NCBI GenBank assembly: GCA_021234155.1
Contig: JAJEKV010000008.1
Location: 19,483,308-19,547,307, forward strand
DNA length: 64,000 nt
Direction: 5' to 3'
DNA from: Isoetes taiwanensis
Lineage: Eukaryota; Streptophyta; Lycopodiopsida; Isoetales; Isoetaceae
In this document: positions 10,880 to 22,200 of the stretch, one piece after another
Layout of the letters: each line of letters opens with the position of its first letter
Position numbering within the stretch: position 1 is the first letter of the stretch
Made by a program: the position numbers and the translations under genes
Notes under the pieces: generated by a model
Databases searched by the model: none
The model's input: only the letters and a program-made list of their open reading frames with translations
What the model was told of the DNA's origin: nothing

Positions 10880-11830
10880 CTAATGGGAAGGCAAACACCT
10901 CGATGGTATGCGGGCGAAGTTACTCAAATGGGCGGGGCGCCAGGCTTGTTAGGTCCCTCACTACCACATTCCAGCGAGCATTGCGGGGAAGGTCTCCCCG
11001 ACAATGGACCTGGCGGGGTTGTTCCCATTCACAAAGGCGAGGGCGACCCACACTTGTCCCCGAATTACGGACGATCATGGTCGATTCGGTATTTGCCAAA
11101 CCGCTATCGCATTCTCGAAAAGCGGCGATTGACCCGGGCGAGCGGCCGCGATGTGCGAGCCCTCACACAAAGCAGGCGAGCTTTTAGACCCCGCCACTCA
11201 ACGATTGACCATATCTTTACACTACGGGCAACGCGATTGAAGACAGCCTTAATCATCGGCGGAGGACTTGTATTCTTTGCTTTGTGGACTTAGCGAAGGC
11301 TTTTGATCTGATTCCCCTCGAAAAGTAGGCTAGACTGCGTCAACCCCAGGGCTCCCGCCACCGTGCGTAATGCCATATACAGGTTGTATGAGAGTTGTTT
11401 TGGCGGGGATGCGTACCGGACGGGCCAAGCATTCACCGGTAGTATCGAGGGTCCTGGGCAGGCTGCCCCTCTCGCCAACACTTTTGGCCTCTACATTGAT
11501 CGGTTAGAGCCCCTCGGCTTCTGCGAGCATGGGGGATGGCATACGACTTTTGCACCCGTGTCATCCGCCACTCATCTATCTGCGACGTAGATGTTGGCCT
11601 GCTGGCCCACACCCCGGTTATCTAGCCTCACCACGGGCGCCCTAGACACATTTTGTCGCTACGTACATGCGCCAATCGGCCAAGACCGGGCCGTGGTTCT
11701 CATATCCTCTTCACGCCACCCCATGCCTCCCCGCACTCACATATCGGGGGCCGGCTGTGGGCGTCACGCCCACCTACAAGTACCTAGGGGTGGAGTTCCC
11801 CTCCTCCCTCTGGCGGAGGCGCCTATCCGC
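10880..11830 (+). pseudogene. LINE reverse transcriptase domain, decayed
   Basis: At about 11150 one frame reads QSRRAFRPRHSTIDHIFTLRA, corresponding to the Q-x-(G/A)-F-R motif after the first RT blocks. At about 11280 CFVDLAKAFDLIP gives the catalytic block A with its Asp. At about 11480 the frame reads ANTFGLYIDRLE, corresponding to block B. The Y-A-D-D region lies at about 11585-11615, where only DVGLLAHTP survives. PTYKYLGVEF (about 11770) is the conserved block after the catalytic site. Frameshifts separate these blocks and the YADD is lost, so it cannot encode an active enzyme. Confidence 0.82.
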
Positions 11831-11839
11831 TATGGTGAC

Positions 11840-12965
11840 AAGCAGGCGGGAAAAGCGCTTTATGCCATGCGTAATCAACAATGACCACCGTGCGAGCTCT
11901 ATGATTGGGGCCATCACATCTTCTCGCACCGGGTCGAGCCCGCCCTTCCAGACGGGTCGAGGTTTGGGGCCCTGGCGCCTCTTTGGCGACTGAATGACTT
12001 GGAGCAGTGCGCGGCATTTTTGGCACGGCACTTGGGGTGAAACCTTCACCCCTATCGACTTCACTGCGAAATCGGATTCTTGCCGCTTCTGGCGTGACCC
12101 TTTGATAGACACATCGCCTATTTTGAAAGTGGTTACTATGGGTGATGCTCGGCTCCCGCACTGGGCTTACACCGTGGCCATGGGTCCGCAATGCTTAGGG
12201 CCTGTTGGAGGGGTAAGAGAGATCGCTGGTTACGCCCGATGGAATGTGCGGGGACGACGTGATGCGTGTGGGCACAAATGCCCGATCGTGGCGACTGCGG
12301 GGAGTACCTAGGCGGCTTGTTTCCTTGGCAAGCTCGGGATCCCGGCTCTACAAAGTCAAAATGGCCCATTACAAGGAGCACATCAACCCCTGTTAGCCCC
12401 CGGGGCCCACAGCTCTACTGCGTTCCCAAACCGCCCAAAAAGCGCCAGACTCATTGCCTCCATTCGCAGGTGCCCACCATCTTCGCATCGAGGGCAGGCG
12501 GTGGATTGGGGGAGCACCGCCGACGGGGCTCGCTCTGTCGGTCTTTGTCAAGCGGGTGCCATTGAGGATGAGTCTCACACTTTCCGAGAGTTGCCCGGCG
12601 TTGGTCGGTCCGGGCGAATCACGCTCCCTTAGTGCGGCCGGACTTGCCCTTTGCATTTGCCGATGAACACACCGTCGATGCGTGCCACGGGTCGCACATT
12701 CGGGAGGTAATGGACTGCGAGGTCACCTTTGCCCCCGGCCGTCAGCCCGTGATTAGGCACTACGGGTGTGGTGCATGACTGTATATATTTCGGTGTTTCT
12801 GCATTTTATATGTTAGGACAGTTTGTCAGCAGGCTGATTGCTGCCACGGTTTTTCCCTCGAAAACCCTTCGGGGCGGTGGTTTTTTAATCCGGGCAGTAA
12901 TTCGCTTGCTGCGTTTTTGTATTGGGTCCCATAGACCGATTGGTCTCCGTGGACGATAAAAGAAT
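11840..12965 (+). pseudogene. LINE C-terminal region and 3' untranslated region
   Basis: This region lies downstream of the RT and is identified mainly by similarity to the nested fragment at 50.84-51.66 kb. Both share a GTGG(C/-)(C/G)ATGGG(T/C)CCGCAA block, GGAATGTGCG(G/A)G, a CTTCCATTCGC block, and the final CCCATAG(A/G)CC and TTGGTCTCCGTGGACGATAA. No intact zinc finger is readable. The segment 12700-12960 is probably untranslated. Confidence 0.65.
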
Positions 12966-12990
12966 CTTCCTTCCTTCCTTCCTTCCTTCC
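12966..12990 (+). repeat. TTCC microsatellite, LINE tail
   Basis: About six TTCC units directly follow the LINE 3' end motif GACGATAAAAGAAT. A short-repeat tail replaces poly-A in this LINE family; the related copy at 51.6 kb ends in ATTCT units instead. Confidence 0.85.
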
Positions 12991-13172
12991 TATTTTTATA
13001 GTGGAAAAATGAAGTGATTTTCTTTTAGGACAATAGATGGCAAAACATGATTTGATAAAATATGTGACTTTTGGAAATACCACTGCCGTGGAAAAAGGGC
13101 CTTATTTTAAATTTCAATTTGAAGCGAAAGTGTCGAACTCGACGAACTCACGAATTGGTCTGACAGCTGGCT
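12991..13172 (+). promoter_or_regulatory. Short upstream region of CCZ1, bounded by the LINE tail
   Basis: Only 182 bp separate the LINE tail from the CCZ1 start codon. The region is AT-rich. It contains an upstream ATG at 13037 that opens a 73-codon frame overlapping the CCZ1 start in another frame. If transcription begins upstream of 13037, that frame could act as an upstream ORF. No TATA box is clear. Either the promoter is compact or the LINE has displaced it or supplied it. Confidence 0.4.
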
Positions 13173-15715
13173 ATGGCGCCCCCGGGTGGTGCGGTTCTTT
13201 CATTCCAGCTCTGTGTTTTCGACATGAGACGTGGGCAAGAAGAAGGTCACGAAATTGAAAAGATCTTATTCTATTTTCCCTTGGATTGCCCCCTCTCTAC
13301 TCAGCTTTCTGTCATCGGTCTCAGCGAAGGACTAATAACTTTCTCCAGGTAATCTTTTTTGTACAATATTTTCTTGTTCTGTAATCAAACTTCTGTTGCA
13401 TTTCCTTGGGATGCAGGATTTTCTCCCCAAATGCTCCTTGCGAGTTTATGGATGCTCGAAAACACTTCCACATTTTTTATCAGTGCGAACCCGACATTTG
13501 GATGGTTATGGTATTGCTATGATCCTTAGAGTGTTGAATGATTAACGTAACAAATACAGCATTAAAATGCTAAGATATCTTCATTGCTTGTTGTTTTTTC
13601 TGGTATCTCTTTTCATAGCCATTTTGAGAAAAATGGGTAATAGCAGCACGATATCTTCTTAAAAAATTGTGCATGTTGGATGAGAATTTTTTACAAACTT
13701 AAAAGTAAATTGTATGACAGGTAGTGGAGAAGAACAAAGAGGAAGACTTGGTAACAAGGGATGATGCATTAAGAGCTCTTTTAAGAGGCATCCATAGACT
13801 CTTTATGATGTTTTATGGAAGCCTACACAATCTTTTAGTGGCACATCCAACAGGGGATGTTGCACGAAGTTGTTTGTATGCCTTTCTTTCAGATTATATT
13901 GCAGGTGTGTAATTGAGGACGACTGTATTACCTATTATAGTCTTTATGGACTTGCAATTGAGGAGGAACATGCGCATGAAAAATTACTACATACCATGCA
14001 CATGCATTTGAACAATTATTGTGTTTAAGAACTAAAAGTTTAATTGTAACAAAGGAAGGGTTCTGTATTACACGATAGAGAAAATGATCTAGCCTTTGCT
14101 TCAAATTAAACAGTTGCAGACTTTTTATTCTCTTACTGTTCTGAACCACTCTAGACTTAAACTTATACCAGATTTTATCATGGGGAAGAATTCAAATTTG
14201 CCAACGATTTTTGATTCCCTCACTGAGCCAGGAGCTGTGTCAGTGCTTGATTTCGAGAGAGATGCATTGTTGGATGCACAGGTGATTGACATATTTTTAG
14301 CTGCTATTGCAATAGCAAGACTACTTTGTCTTTGAGTCATTTGGCACACCCTCAATCTATTTATTTATTTTAGTACATACTAGTAGTTCCTTCCAGTTTG
14401 ATTACTTTTCTTTTTGTTCTGACTTCTTACCATTGCCTTTGTGTGGGTGAAGTCCTTGGTCAATCTCTTGGAGTCTTGGTTTGGAGGTGGAACAGTCCGA
14501 CATACTCTTCTGCTGTTTCACAGCTATCTCATATCTAGTAGTCTTTCTCCTGTAAGTAGCCATTTTCAACTGTGGCTTAGTATGCTTGGGCTTGCAACAT
14601 GCTTATCTGTTTCTTACTGCTCTAGGATGACACGGCAGTTCTATTCTCATATGCAATTGGCCGTATGACACCTGCAGCCATACTCCAATCCAGGAAGTCA
14701 TATTTCAAAACATCTGCTGCAGTGCTGAACAATGTTGTTAGTAACTTTATATCTGAAGCAAAACAAAATCATATGACATCTGATGCACGGGATGAGCCAG
14801 AGGCTTCGGTGCCACAGGAGGCAGAATCTCCCCGTATTCCAAGACCATTTTTGCAGGATGCGTGGTGGCAGGAGTCTGATGGTTTTCTCTCTACAGTTGC
14901 CTGGGGCCAGAATAGAGGTGGGGGAGCAGTTGTTCCAACAATACGACTTCAAGAGAGTAATGAACCTCTGCAACTGTGTGTTTTCCACCAGAAGTCTCTA
15001 ACTTTAATTATGTTGGTGCCAACAAACACTTCTATTAATGGTTTTGATGGGATTTCCCTCCTTAGAAAACAGTTTATTGAGAAGGTATGGTTACTTCCCG
15101 ACAGATTATAATGAGGTATTTGTTTGGTTAGCTTATGTTCTTTGTTTCACAATGTTAGGCATCTTATAAAGCTATTCAGCTTGAGGAAAGATTGACACAT
15201 GAATGGGGCGGTAGTAATTCAACTCATGTTCCTGGCTATCGTTACATGATCTATGACCTTGCCAACAAGCTCATGAAGGCTTCTCCAGTAGTCAAGGTGG
15301 CAACTCTCTCAAAAGTAAGTAATCTTGATTATAATGCTCAGGTGGTGAAGAGAAGAAGAATTCATAGATGTCCTTATGATTTATTTCAGGATTCTCTGGC
15401 TACACTTAATAGAGTAAGAGGAGAAGTTGATTTGGAGAAATCAAGGGCAGAAAGGGCAGGGTTGAGCACGAAGAGGGACTTAGAAATTTGTATTCGGGCA
15501 AAGAACAATGCCTGGGTTGTAGTGAGAAGACGAGCCAACCACGAGCTTTATGTCGTATTAGAGCGTGCCAGTGACACTCTATTACTTGCATCCGAGACAA
15601 TAGAAAAGTTCAGCAAAAGGTAACGAAATCTTTTTGTGAAATTATTGTTCTAGACACTATAGTCGGAGGTTTTATGTGCAACAGATACTGTGAGGGGAGG
15701 TTTTCTTCAGACTGA
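13173..15715 (+). CDS. CCZ1: CCZ1, subunit of the Mon1-Ccz1 Rab7 activator (nine exons)
   Basis: CCZ1 pairs with MON1 on late endosomes as the guanine nucleotide exchange factor for Rab7, needed for traffic to the vacuole. Exons: 13173-13348, 13417-13510, 13721-13904, 14172-14281, 14453-14551, 14626-15084, 15159-15314, 15390-15619, 15685-15715. All introns are GT-AG. The parts sum to 1539 bp, giving 512 residues with no stop, close to the roughly 515 residues of plant CCZ1. The N-terminus LCVFDMRRGQEEGHEIEKIL and LSTQLSVIGLSEGLITFSR form the first longin domain; EPDIWMVMVVEKNK follows. The conserved C-terminal half includes VPGYRYM, KASPVVKVATLSK, EICIRAKNNAWVV, ELYVVLERASDTLL and a final RYCEGRFSSD. 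The middle (about residues 240-300) is variable. ATG 13173 gives MAPPGGAVLSFQLCVFD, matching the family's start. The gene appears intact. Identification rests on recalled family sequences. Confidence 0.93.
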
Positions 15716-16496
15716 GTTTCGAACTTCATTGCCATAAGAAACGCCATCACTAAGGATCTGAGCTTGATAGGAAGGCGCGTTATTTAACATGATAAAAATC
15801 CTTCAACTCGGATTCCTTCAACTCAGGGTGGTCATATGGAGCACGCTCATCAATTGAAAGTCATTTGGAAACTCATCAATTGAAACTTATTTGGAAAATA
15901 TGACTCGATAAGTTGTTGGCCCATAGTGATCTGTCAAGGCCGTACCATTTGAAAACAGGAGGCAAGCCTGCTGACAACCTCTGATATTTATGACTGCTTT
16001 GCAACAAAAGCTTATTAGTACATTTTGTGGCAGATTACAGTTGAATTACCATATGGTTCAAAGAGACTTATGCGAAGCCTTGTCTGCACAAGCCCATATT
16101 AGTTACGTTGGCTGGCTACAAGTAGTGGCCGAGCAAATGTGCATATATTTGACGAGCATAGGGCACTACTAATACACTTTTTTGTAGACTTAAACAAAAG
16201 GAAAGAGACTTTTCGACTGCCTTGCTATCATTTATCTTGTGTTCAGATGATAGGAAGTATATGCATACTCTTGTGTAAATGATCTTTGTTATTGCGTAAT
16301 AAAGTGAATTCTTATTGTCCGGAAATGCATTTGATGGTTTATGATCAAATCTCACATCGATCCTTGAAGTCAAAGTTCTAACGAGTGTTTCAAGTGTTTC
16401 TTGTAAACAGATAGGGTAATTCGTACCATTCATTATACGGTGAAGATACCGACTAAAAGTCAGGTCTCTTTCCCACAGCGGCCCTTTCACGTCAGC
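15716..16496. other. CCZ1 3' flank, no gene seen
   Basis: This should contain the CCZ1 3' untranslated region. Small local direct repeats occur: a TTCAACTC block at about 15803 and 15821, and TCATCAATTGAAA at about 15848 and 15873. No RNA gene or second reading frame is supported. Confidence 0.4.
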
Positions 16497-17087
16497 ATGG
16501 CCAAAATCCGCCTCAGAATGAGGCTTCGGTCTCTAAGCAGGATTTTTGGAAGCGAAAAATCCAAGCATGATCAGTCTTCCGACGACGGATCCCCTCGATC
16601 TGTTCTGCCCACGCATGGAGGAGTAAGCCCTTCGTGCTCTGTGGACGCAAATTTCTGTTTGAGGGTCTCATGCGAAAGGGGATCTGGCCAGGTTCATCCT
16701 TCTGCCGATGTTTGCAACTCGCCCATAAATCATAAAGGTATGAATATTCTGCATCCCGTTGTTGCATCTCCAAGCTGCAGAGTGCAGCAGAAGAAATAAA
16801 AAAAGCCCAGCAGCTATAAATTCCAATCCTTTGAGCAATATGTTAGTTCTTATGCTCCAGCTGAGAAGCAGGTTGCTTTCCCTTCTAGATCTGATTACGA
16901 AAGTGATGATTCCTTTGGATTTGATCATTCAAATTCATGCCTTGCCTTGGCCTGTTGTTCAGATTCAGAGGAAGAGTTGAAGGAAATTTTGGCAGGAAAA
17001 AAGGAAATGCTGCCTACAGATGGGTGCAGAAAAGTTAGAGAGAGCATACAACAAGCATATGATCTGGCAATCCATACAAGCATATGA
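16497..17087 (+). CDS. Candidate two-exon gene, unrecognised, 155 residues
   Basis: An ATG at 16497 opens a very basic N-terminus (MAKIRLRMRLRSLSRIFGSE) that runs to a donor, AAAG followed by GTATGA, at 16737. A 123-bp AT-rich intron ends in TATGCTCCAG at 16860. Exon 2 (16861-17087) then continues in frame to TGA, giving 468 bp in all. Exon 2 is acidic and Ser-rich (SRSDYESDDSFGF, CCSDSEEELKEILAGKK) and ends in QAYDLAIHTSI. The exact phase match and compositional shift support a real or recently real gene. I do not recognise the family. The protein could be a disordered regulator, or a remnant of a larger gene. Confidence 0.4.
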
Positions 17088-18425
17088 CCTTGCAATATGA
17101 TCTTACAACATCTAGAAAAGATGCCACAACACGGCCCAGCTTGCTAACCAGCGAGGAAATGTGCAGCTAGAAGTTTTAACACCCATCTGTCTATTGCAGC
17201 AAAAATTTCGTATATGTGTTCACTGTTCTTATATTATGCGGCCTATTATTTGCATCATGTCTCTTTTGTCTCCAATCAAATGCAACAAATATGCAGCATA
17301 TGTTTCTTTAATGGTTCCCAGATTTGTAAACGCATATGCTTCTTTAATGGTTCCAGAATTAGATGCCCGTATATGGAAGGCAAGAAAGACTCAAATGAAG
17401 AAAACAAGTTAACAATTTAGAATGGGTTCATCAGCAAACTTATATTGTGCTTATTATGGTTGGAGAATTGAGTTTATTGTATTAAAGCTTCTCCTGACAG
17501 GGAGCACTTTAGACAGTTTAGCACGGTCTATTTATCTGATTTCATGTTTCTTTAACCAAAGATGCAAGTGCAAATAGACATTCTATGGACAAAGGAGTAA
17601 GTTAATAAGGACATCCTTGAGATTATATTTGATGTAATGGTTGTGCATTTCCAGACAACAAAATTATATAATGTTGGCCTTTACGTTGTTATGCCCCTAA
17701 TGATTTGAGGTTACTATTTTTCTTTCACCAACGGATCTTAATAAACCTCGATTTAGCAACATGTATTTTAAAGATAGAGGAAAGGAGTTTTGGACATGCA
17801 AACAAATTGGCTAAGAAATATATCTTTGCAAGAAGAATGCTCATAGTGGTAGTTCCTGCTATAGTTGTAGGAACTGGTAGTACTATTGCAACATTAGGTA
17901 TGTGGCCTTTTCTCCTACTCACAAAAGAGATAAGGTTCTTCCATCTCTAAGTTCAGGGTAATACGACAAAGGCACTTTCACAATGTCCAATGCAATGGCA
18001 CAAATTGATAATGCATTTAGGGAAAAAGTTTTTGGTTGCCTGCCTTTGTTTCTGTCTAAGAAAGCCATTCAACACCACGTGTTGTACTCCGTTTGGTATG
18101 TGTCGACAATCAAGCTTAAAGGACAAGTTTACAATGGACATAAATGGAATGTGATTAGTCAATCATTCAATTTGTATTAATTCTTTGGCATGAAACGTTT
18201 AAAAGCAATTAAGATGCAAGCCCTATAGTCTACCAATTTAAACTCTGCTCAAAATAAGTAACTAATAGCTAAGTAACCTAGGCATTGGTTTACTATATCA
18301 AATCTTAATACCTTTATTTCTAAGAAAATACAACAACAACAAGAAGAAGCTCCTTGGATGCACATATGGAAAAATAAAAGAGTACGATGAATTAACTTGC
18401 AAATGTTCCTCTTTACCGACTCATT
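17088..18425. other. No recognised gene
   Basis: This is AT-rich sequence with no supported exon. One 30-bp direct repeat is present: GCATATG(T/C)TTCTTTAATGGTTCC at about 17298 and 17334. Short open frames are scattered on both strands and look random. Confidence 0.4.
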
Positions 18426-18466
18426 TTTTTGAGCATAGAACTCTTTATTCAATTTCTTCGTTCCAG

Positions 18467-19236
18467 ATGGACAATGAGGTCGACATTGTGTATGCCACAC
18501 AAGATTGTTCACAGTCCTCTTTTCCACCTGCAATTCTTGATGGAATTGCTCCTACCCATCCACAAAAGCTTAGCTGCAGGAGAACTCAACTACCCAAACC
18601 TCCACAAGGCATTATATGCCTCAAAATCCTCTTTTCCTTCCATATCTATCATTCCATATCTATCATCTCATGGCCCAATGCTTGTTCCTCTTGTCCATAG
18701 TCATAACATGTTTCAACCAAATTCCATGGACCAAAAGCAAATGTCCACGTACGAAAAGCAAATGTCCACGAATCAGCCCAATGATATGAACTACAGCCAA
18801 GATCCTCAGCTGAATGAAAACCAAAATGTTTATCCACCTATTGTTGTGAACCAAAGCAATAATGTGCTTGATTCCAAAGTCAAAGTGAAGTCTGTAAAGA
18901 GGCAATGGAATGAAGCAAAGAACAACAAGAATACCTTGAAGAAGTGTAAGGGAGGAAAGGAAGATGGAAGTGTCAAGCATGCATGCTGGGAAGATAAATG
19001 GTGTGTTTCTTTGATTCATGTTCGTGGGAAAATGCAGGGTAAGTTCTCAATGCCACCCAAAAGACAAGGATGCAGAATTATGTAGGAAGAAGTGGAATGC
19101 TTTGCACAAGGAATACATGGCTGTCAAAGCACACAATAACATCTCTGGAAATGAGCGAGCAGAGGAGAGCCAATGGTATTCATTGATAGATGATTATATG
19201 GGTCATCATGCCAATGTAACAAAGGTTGTTCAGTAG
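18467..19236 (+). pseudogene. Myb/SANT-like (trihelix) DNA-binding protein remnant, copy 1
   Basis: Plus-strand pieces of one protein lie in shifted frames: an N-terminal part from 18467 (MDNEVDIVYATQDC, KLSCRRTQLPKPP), then in another frame KEDGSVKHACWEDKWCVSLI, then AELCRKKWNALHKEY and SQWYSLIDDYM. The W(K/E)DKW-SLI and KKWNALxxEY pattern matches the first and last helices of plant trihelix or Myb/SANT-like domains. The middle of the domain is missing and the frame changes near 18610 and 19065. An AG acceptor precedes 18467. The same layout occurs in copy 2 at 23.5-24.5 kb. Either this is a pseudogene or parts are removed by splicing I cannot see. Confidence 0.55.
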
Positions 19237-19249
19237 CCAGACTAAGAAT

Positions 19250-22200
19250 CTTTATTCCAATTTGCAATCTCCAGCACCAACCAGATGACTTGTAAACGTC
19301 AAGAATAGCCAAGCTTTGATACCAATTGTTATGGATCACACCAATGAACCATACCTTTTTATATCTCCAAACTTTTATTCAAGACTTCTTCAGACAATTC
19401 ACAGTCTCGCAATCTGTATCCATCCAAAATTGTTACATAATCCACAATCAAATTGTTAGAAATGACAAAAAGATCTCTAATTTGAAGTAAAGACAAAATA
19501 GAGTTACACGAACAACTCAGATTGGTCAAGCTTTAGTTCACCAAAATTAGAGTTAGGTCCAAATACAATAACCAATCTATGGTAGTTCACCATCCAACCG
19601 AGCCATTTAGTGCTAATAACTGGCATAACTATGGCAAGGCCTGATAATCAACTTCCACTGGTAGCTCCTCCCTCGAGCTAGCAGTCTTCGATATAAAACA
19701 CCAAGAGTTAGACTCTAGGATAGTAATAGGTTATTGAACAATAACAGCAGAAGCTCTAGGAAAAAGTAATGGCTTTCTTAGAATCAGATTCAAGAGTGAA
19801 TGAGTAGAGCGGTCTTCTTTGACCCCCTGTCACTCTTTTGGCCATATCTCAAACACGAGAAATGCCTCTCCTCTGAGCCGGTTCCAATAAAGTAAAAATC
19901 GCCTCAATCGGAGCTCTGGTTGCCAATATATGTGTAACTGAAGTTTAGCTTCTACTTATAGATCTCTACTACGACTTTAGCCCTTCTTTATTTAGCAAGT
20001 CTTTTTTAGCACCATAATTAAATATCGACCATAAGTTGCCAGCCTTGTCAATAATTTGTCAAACTTAGACACCTCCAAGACTAACAACCAAGGCCACTCC
20101 CCCGAGCTACCCTATTCGTATCATGCAACTTCATAAGTTCATGTTTTCCTTCGCTTACCAGCAGATTCGGTCTCATTACCTCCCAAGATACTCCTTGCAT
20201 AAGATTGTTGCGAGGTGCTTTTATTGCCAACATAAGCAAGTGAAGGCTGTCTACCAAACAACTCATTTAACATTGCATAATGAGCATCATCAATTGTAAC
20301 AGTACTTTTGACCCTGCTCTTCTTTTATCATCCTTGGACATGAAGAAGTACTTAAAGTTATTGATTTTTGCTGAAGCTCTTTGATCCTTTGTAATTAGAT
20401 GACAAATTTTTCTATTTCTATTTGCAATGTTTAGAATCCCAGCCAACGATACCATTCTCATCAAATAATTGTACCACCACACCCCATCTCTCCTCAGCTC
20501 TAAAGATCATGTCCCAATAACTAGAAATGTTATATTTGTCATATTCAAGTTTCTTTGCAGTAATCAAAATAGATGTCTCTTCAAAAGTCCAATATCTTGC
20601 CCTTATTCTTCCTGCATTGCACTGGCAGAGCCATTCAAGGAAACTATGGCATATTCAAATGCATTGAAGTAGGATCTGCAAGGTCAATGAAGTCATCCCT
20701 ATCCATTACAGGGGACTACCTAAACACATATTAACATAGCCACCATACCCTTCAATTTGATCATTTGCAACAATCCCAAACTCCTCAAGAGCCTGAGCAG
20801 CATAGCATAACAATCATGTTTTCAATTTGCAACTGATATTCAACACATAGATGCTTATTCTATTTTTGTATACCGGAAGAAAAAAAGGAACAAATAAAAT
20901 AAAGCACAAGCTTAACTGCACGAACAACTTACCGGATGGGGTAAATGAGAACAGGTTACTTTGTATGCGGCCATGGCGGTGATGCACCAGATGGAGACCT
21001 TGAGACCGAAGGTGCTGCTTAGGCCTGAGGTTTTGAAGGAAACATGGTCTCGTTATCTGTATGAATACGAGCGGAAAGGAAAAACCCAACTCCCATTTCC
21101 CAAAAATCGTGAAGGAAAGAAGAAAGGAGAAAAAACAGATCAAGGCCGAGCATGATGCGAGAGGTAATTTTCAGAGCTTATCTGATTTTCTCGGCTTTAA
21201 GATGTAAAAATTAGAAGATCAATAGAATAGAATAAAATAGAATAGAATAGATTTTTTAACGTTCATGAAGATCAAGAGGCCATTGATGCCATGGGGCCCA
21301 TACAATGTCCTAGTACAACCATTACTACTAGGATTAAAAAACCCCTGCCTCGAAAGGTTTTCAAAGGAAGAATCTTTGCAGTAATGATGATACTAGGCAA
21401 GCAAGAAGAAATTATAATTGAACGATGACTACTGAGGGCTCAATAATTGAAGACGCTCATCCAGAACCTCAAGTATGTATAATGAAAAGTCATGCACAGA
21501 TGGGGCCCTGAGAAGTTGTGGAAGCGTGGAATGGAATGTTAAAGTCAAATAACAGTTTTTGACCATCTCAAAAGCAGGACATCTTAGCAGAGTATGGCTT
21601 TCATCTTCAATAACCTATAACTGGCAACATGCACATAATTTTGAAACAAAGCAGCTTATTACTTCCCTAGTTCCATCAAGACGGAGATGCCCTCTAACAA
21701 AGACATCAGCACTGAGGTCTATAAAACAATCCATAGGTGCCGGCTTAATAAATCTATGTATTACTAAGAGACCATACTGCAGTGTCAAAATAAGAATAGC
21801 ATATACTAGTCTAAGAGGTTCGGGTAAAACTAACTCCTAAGCCTTAGATGAATAGACAACAAGAGACTATACTCATAGCACTGCATAAATATTTATGGAA
21901 TCACTGAGTCTAATAAACTTGCAAGGCTGCAACATCAACACAGAATCCCCTATTTTCAATCTAAAATGCTGGTGACTGCTATCCAATATGCAGGAACCTC
22001 TATTATGGCCCTGCAGTGAGTGCAAGGCCCAGCCACAGTGGTGCAGCCGTCTTAGAAGGTAAATCCAACTACTAGATAGGAAATGACTCAGCACTGATTG
22101 GGACTGAATAATATATTGCAGATCTTACCGTGCTCATACATGATTAAGCTCTAGAGATAAAGAGGCAGGGTCTGCACCACAGGAAAGGCCTACTCCACTG

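Larger units (their letters stand above)
7450..12990 (+). mobile_element. GC-rich non-LTR retrotransposon (LINE), full-length but decayed
   Basis: This 5.5-kb island is far more GC-rich than its surroundings. It contains, in order: tandem repeats at the 5' end, a proline-rich and coiled-coil-like ORF1 region, an APE-type endonuclease, a reverse transcriptase, a C-terminal region, and a 3' end closed by a TTCC microsatellite. Many stops and frameshifts interrupt every domain, so it is inactive. The short-repeat tail instead of poly-A argues against the L1 clade and resembles RTE-like or other non-L1 groups. I cannot assign the clade by eye. A 5'-truncated relative with a different tail (ATTCT repeats) is nested in the L1 at 50.8-51.7 kb; the two share the block TTGGTCTCCGTGGACGATAA just before the tail. 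Confidence 0.88.

Noticed and set aside
13037-13258. 73-codon plus-strand frame overlapping the CCZ1 start
   Set aside because: The CCZ1 protein begins in a different frame at 13173 and matches the family. This frame can at most be an upstream ORF.
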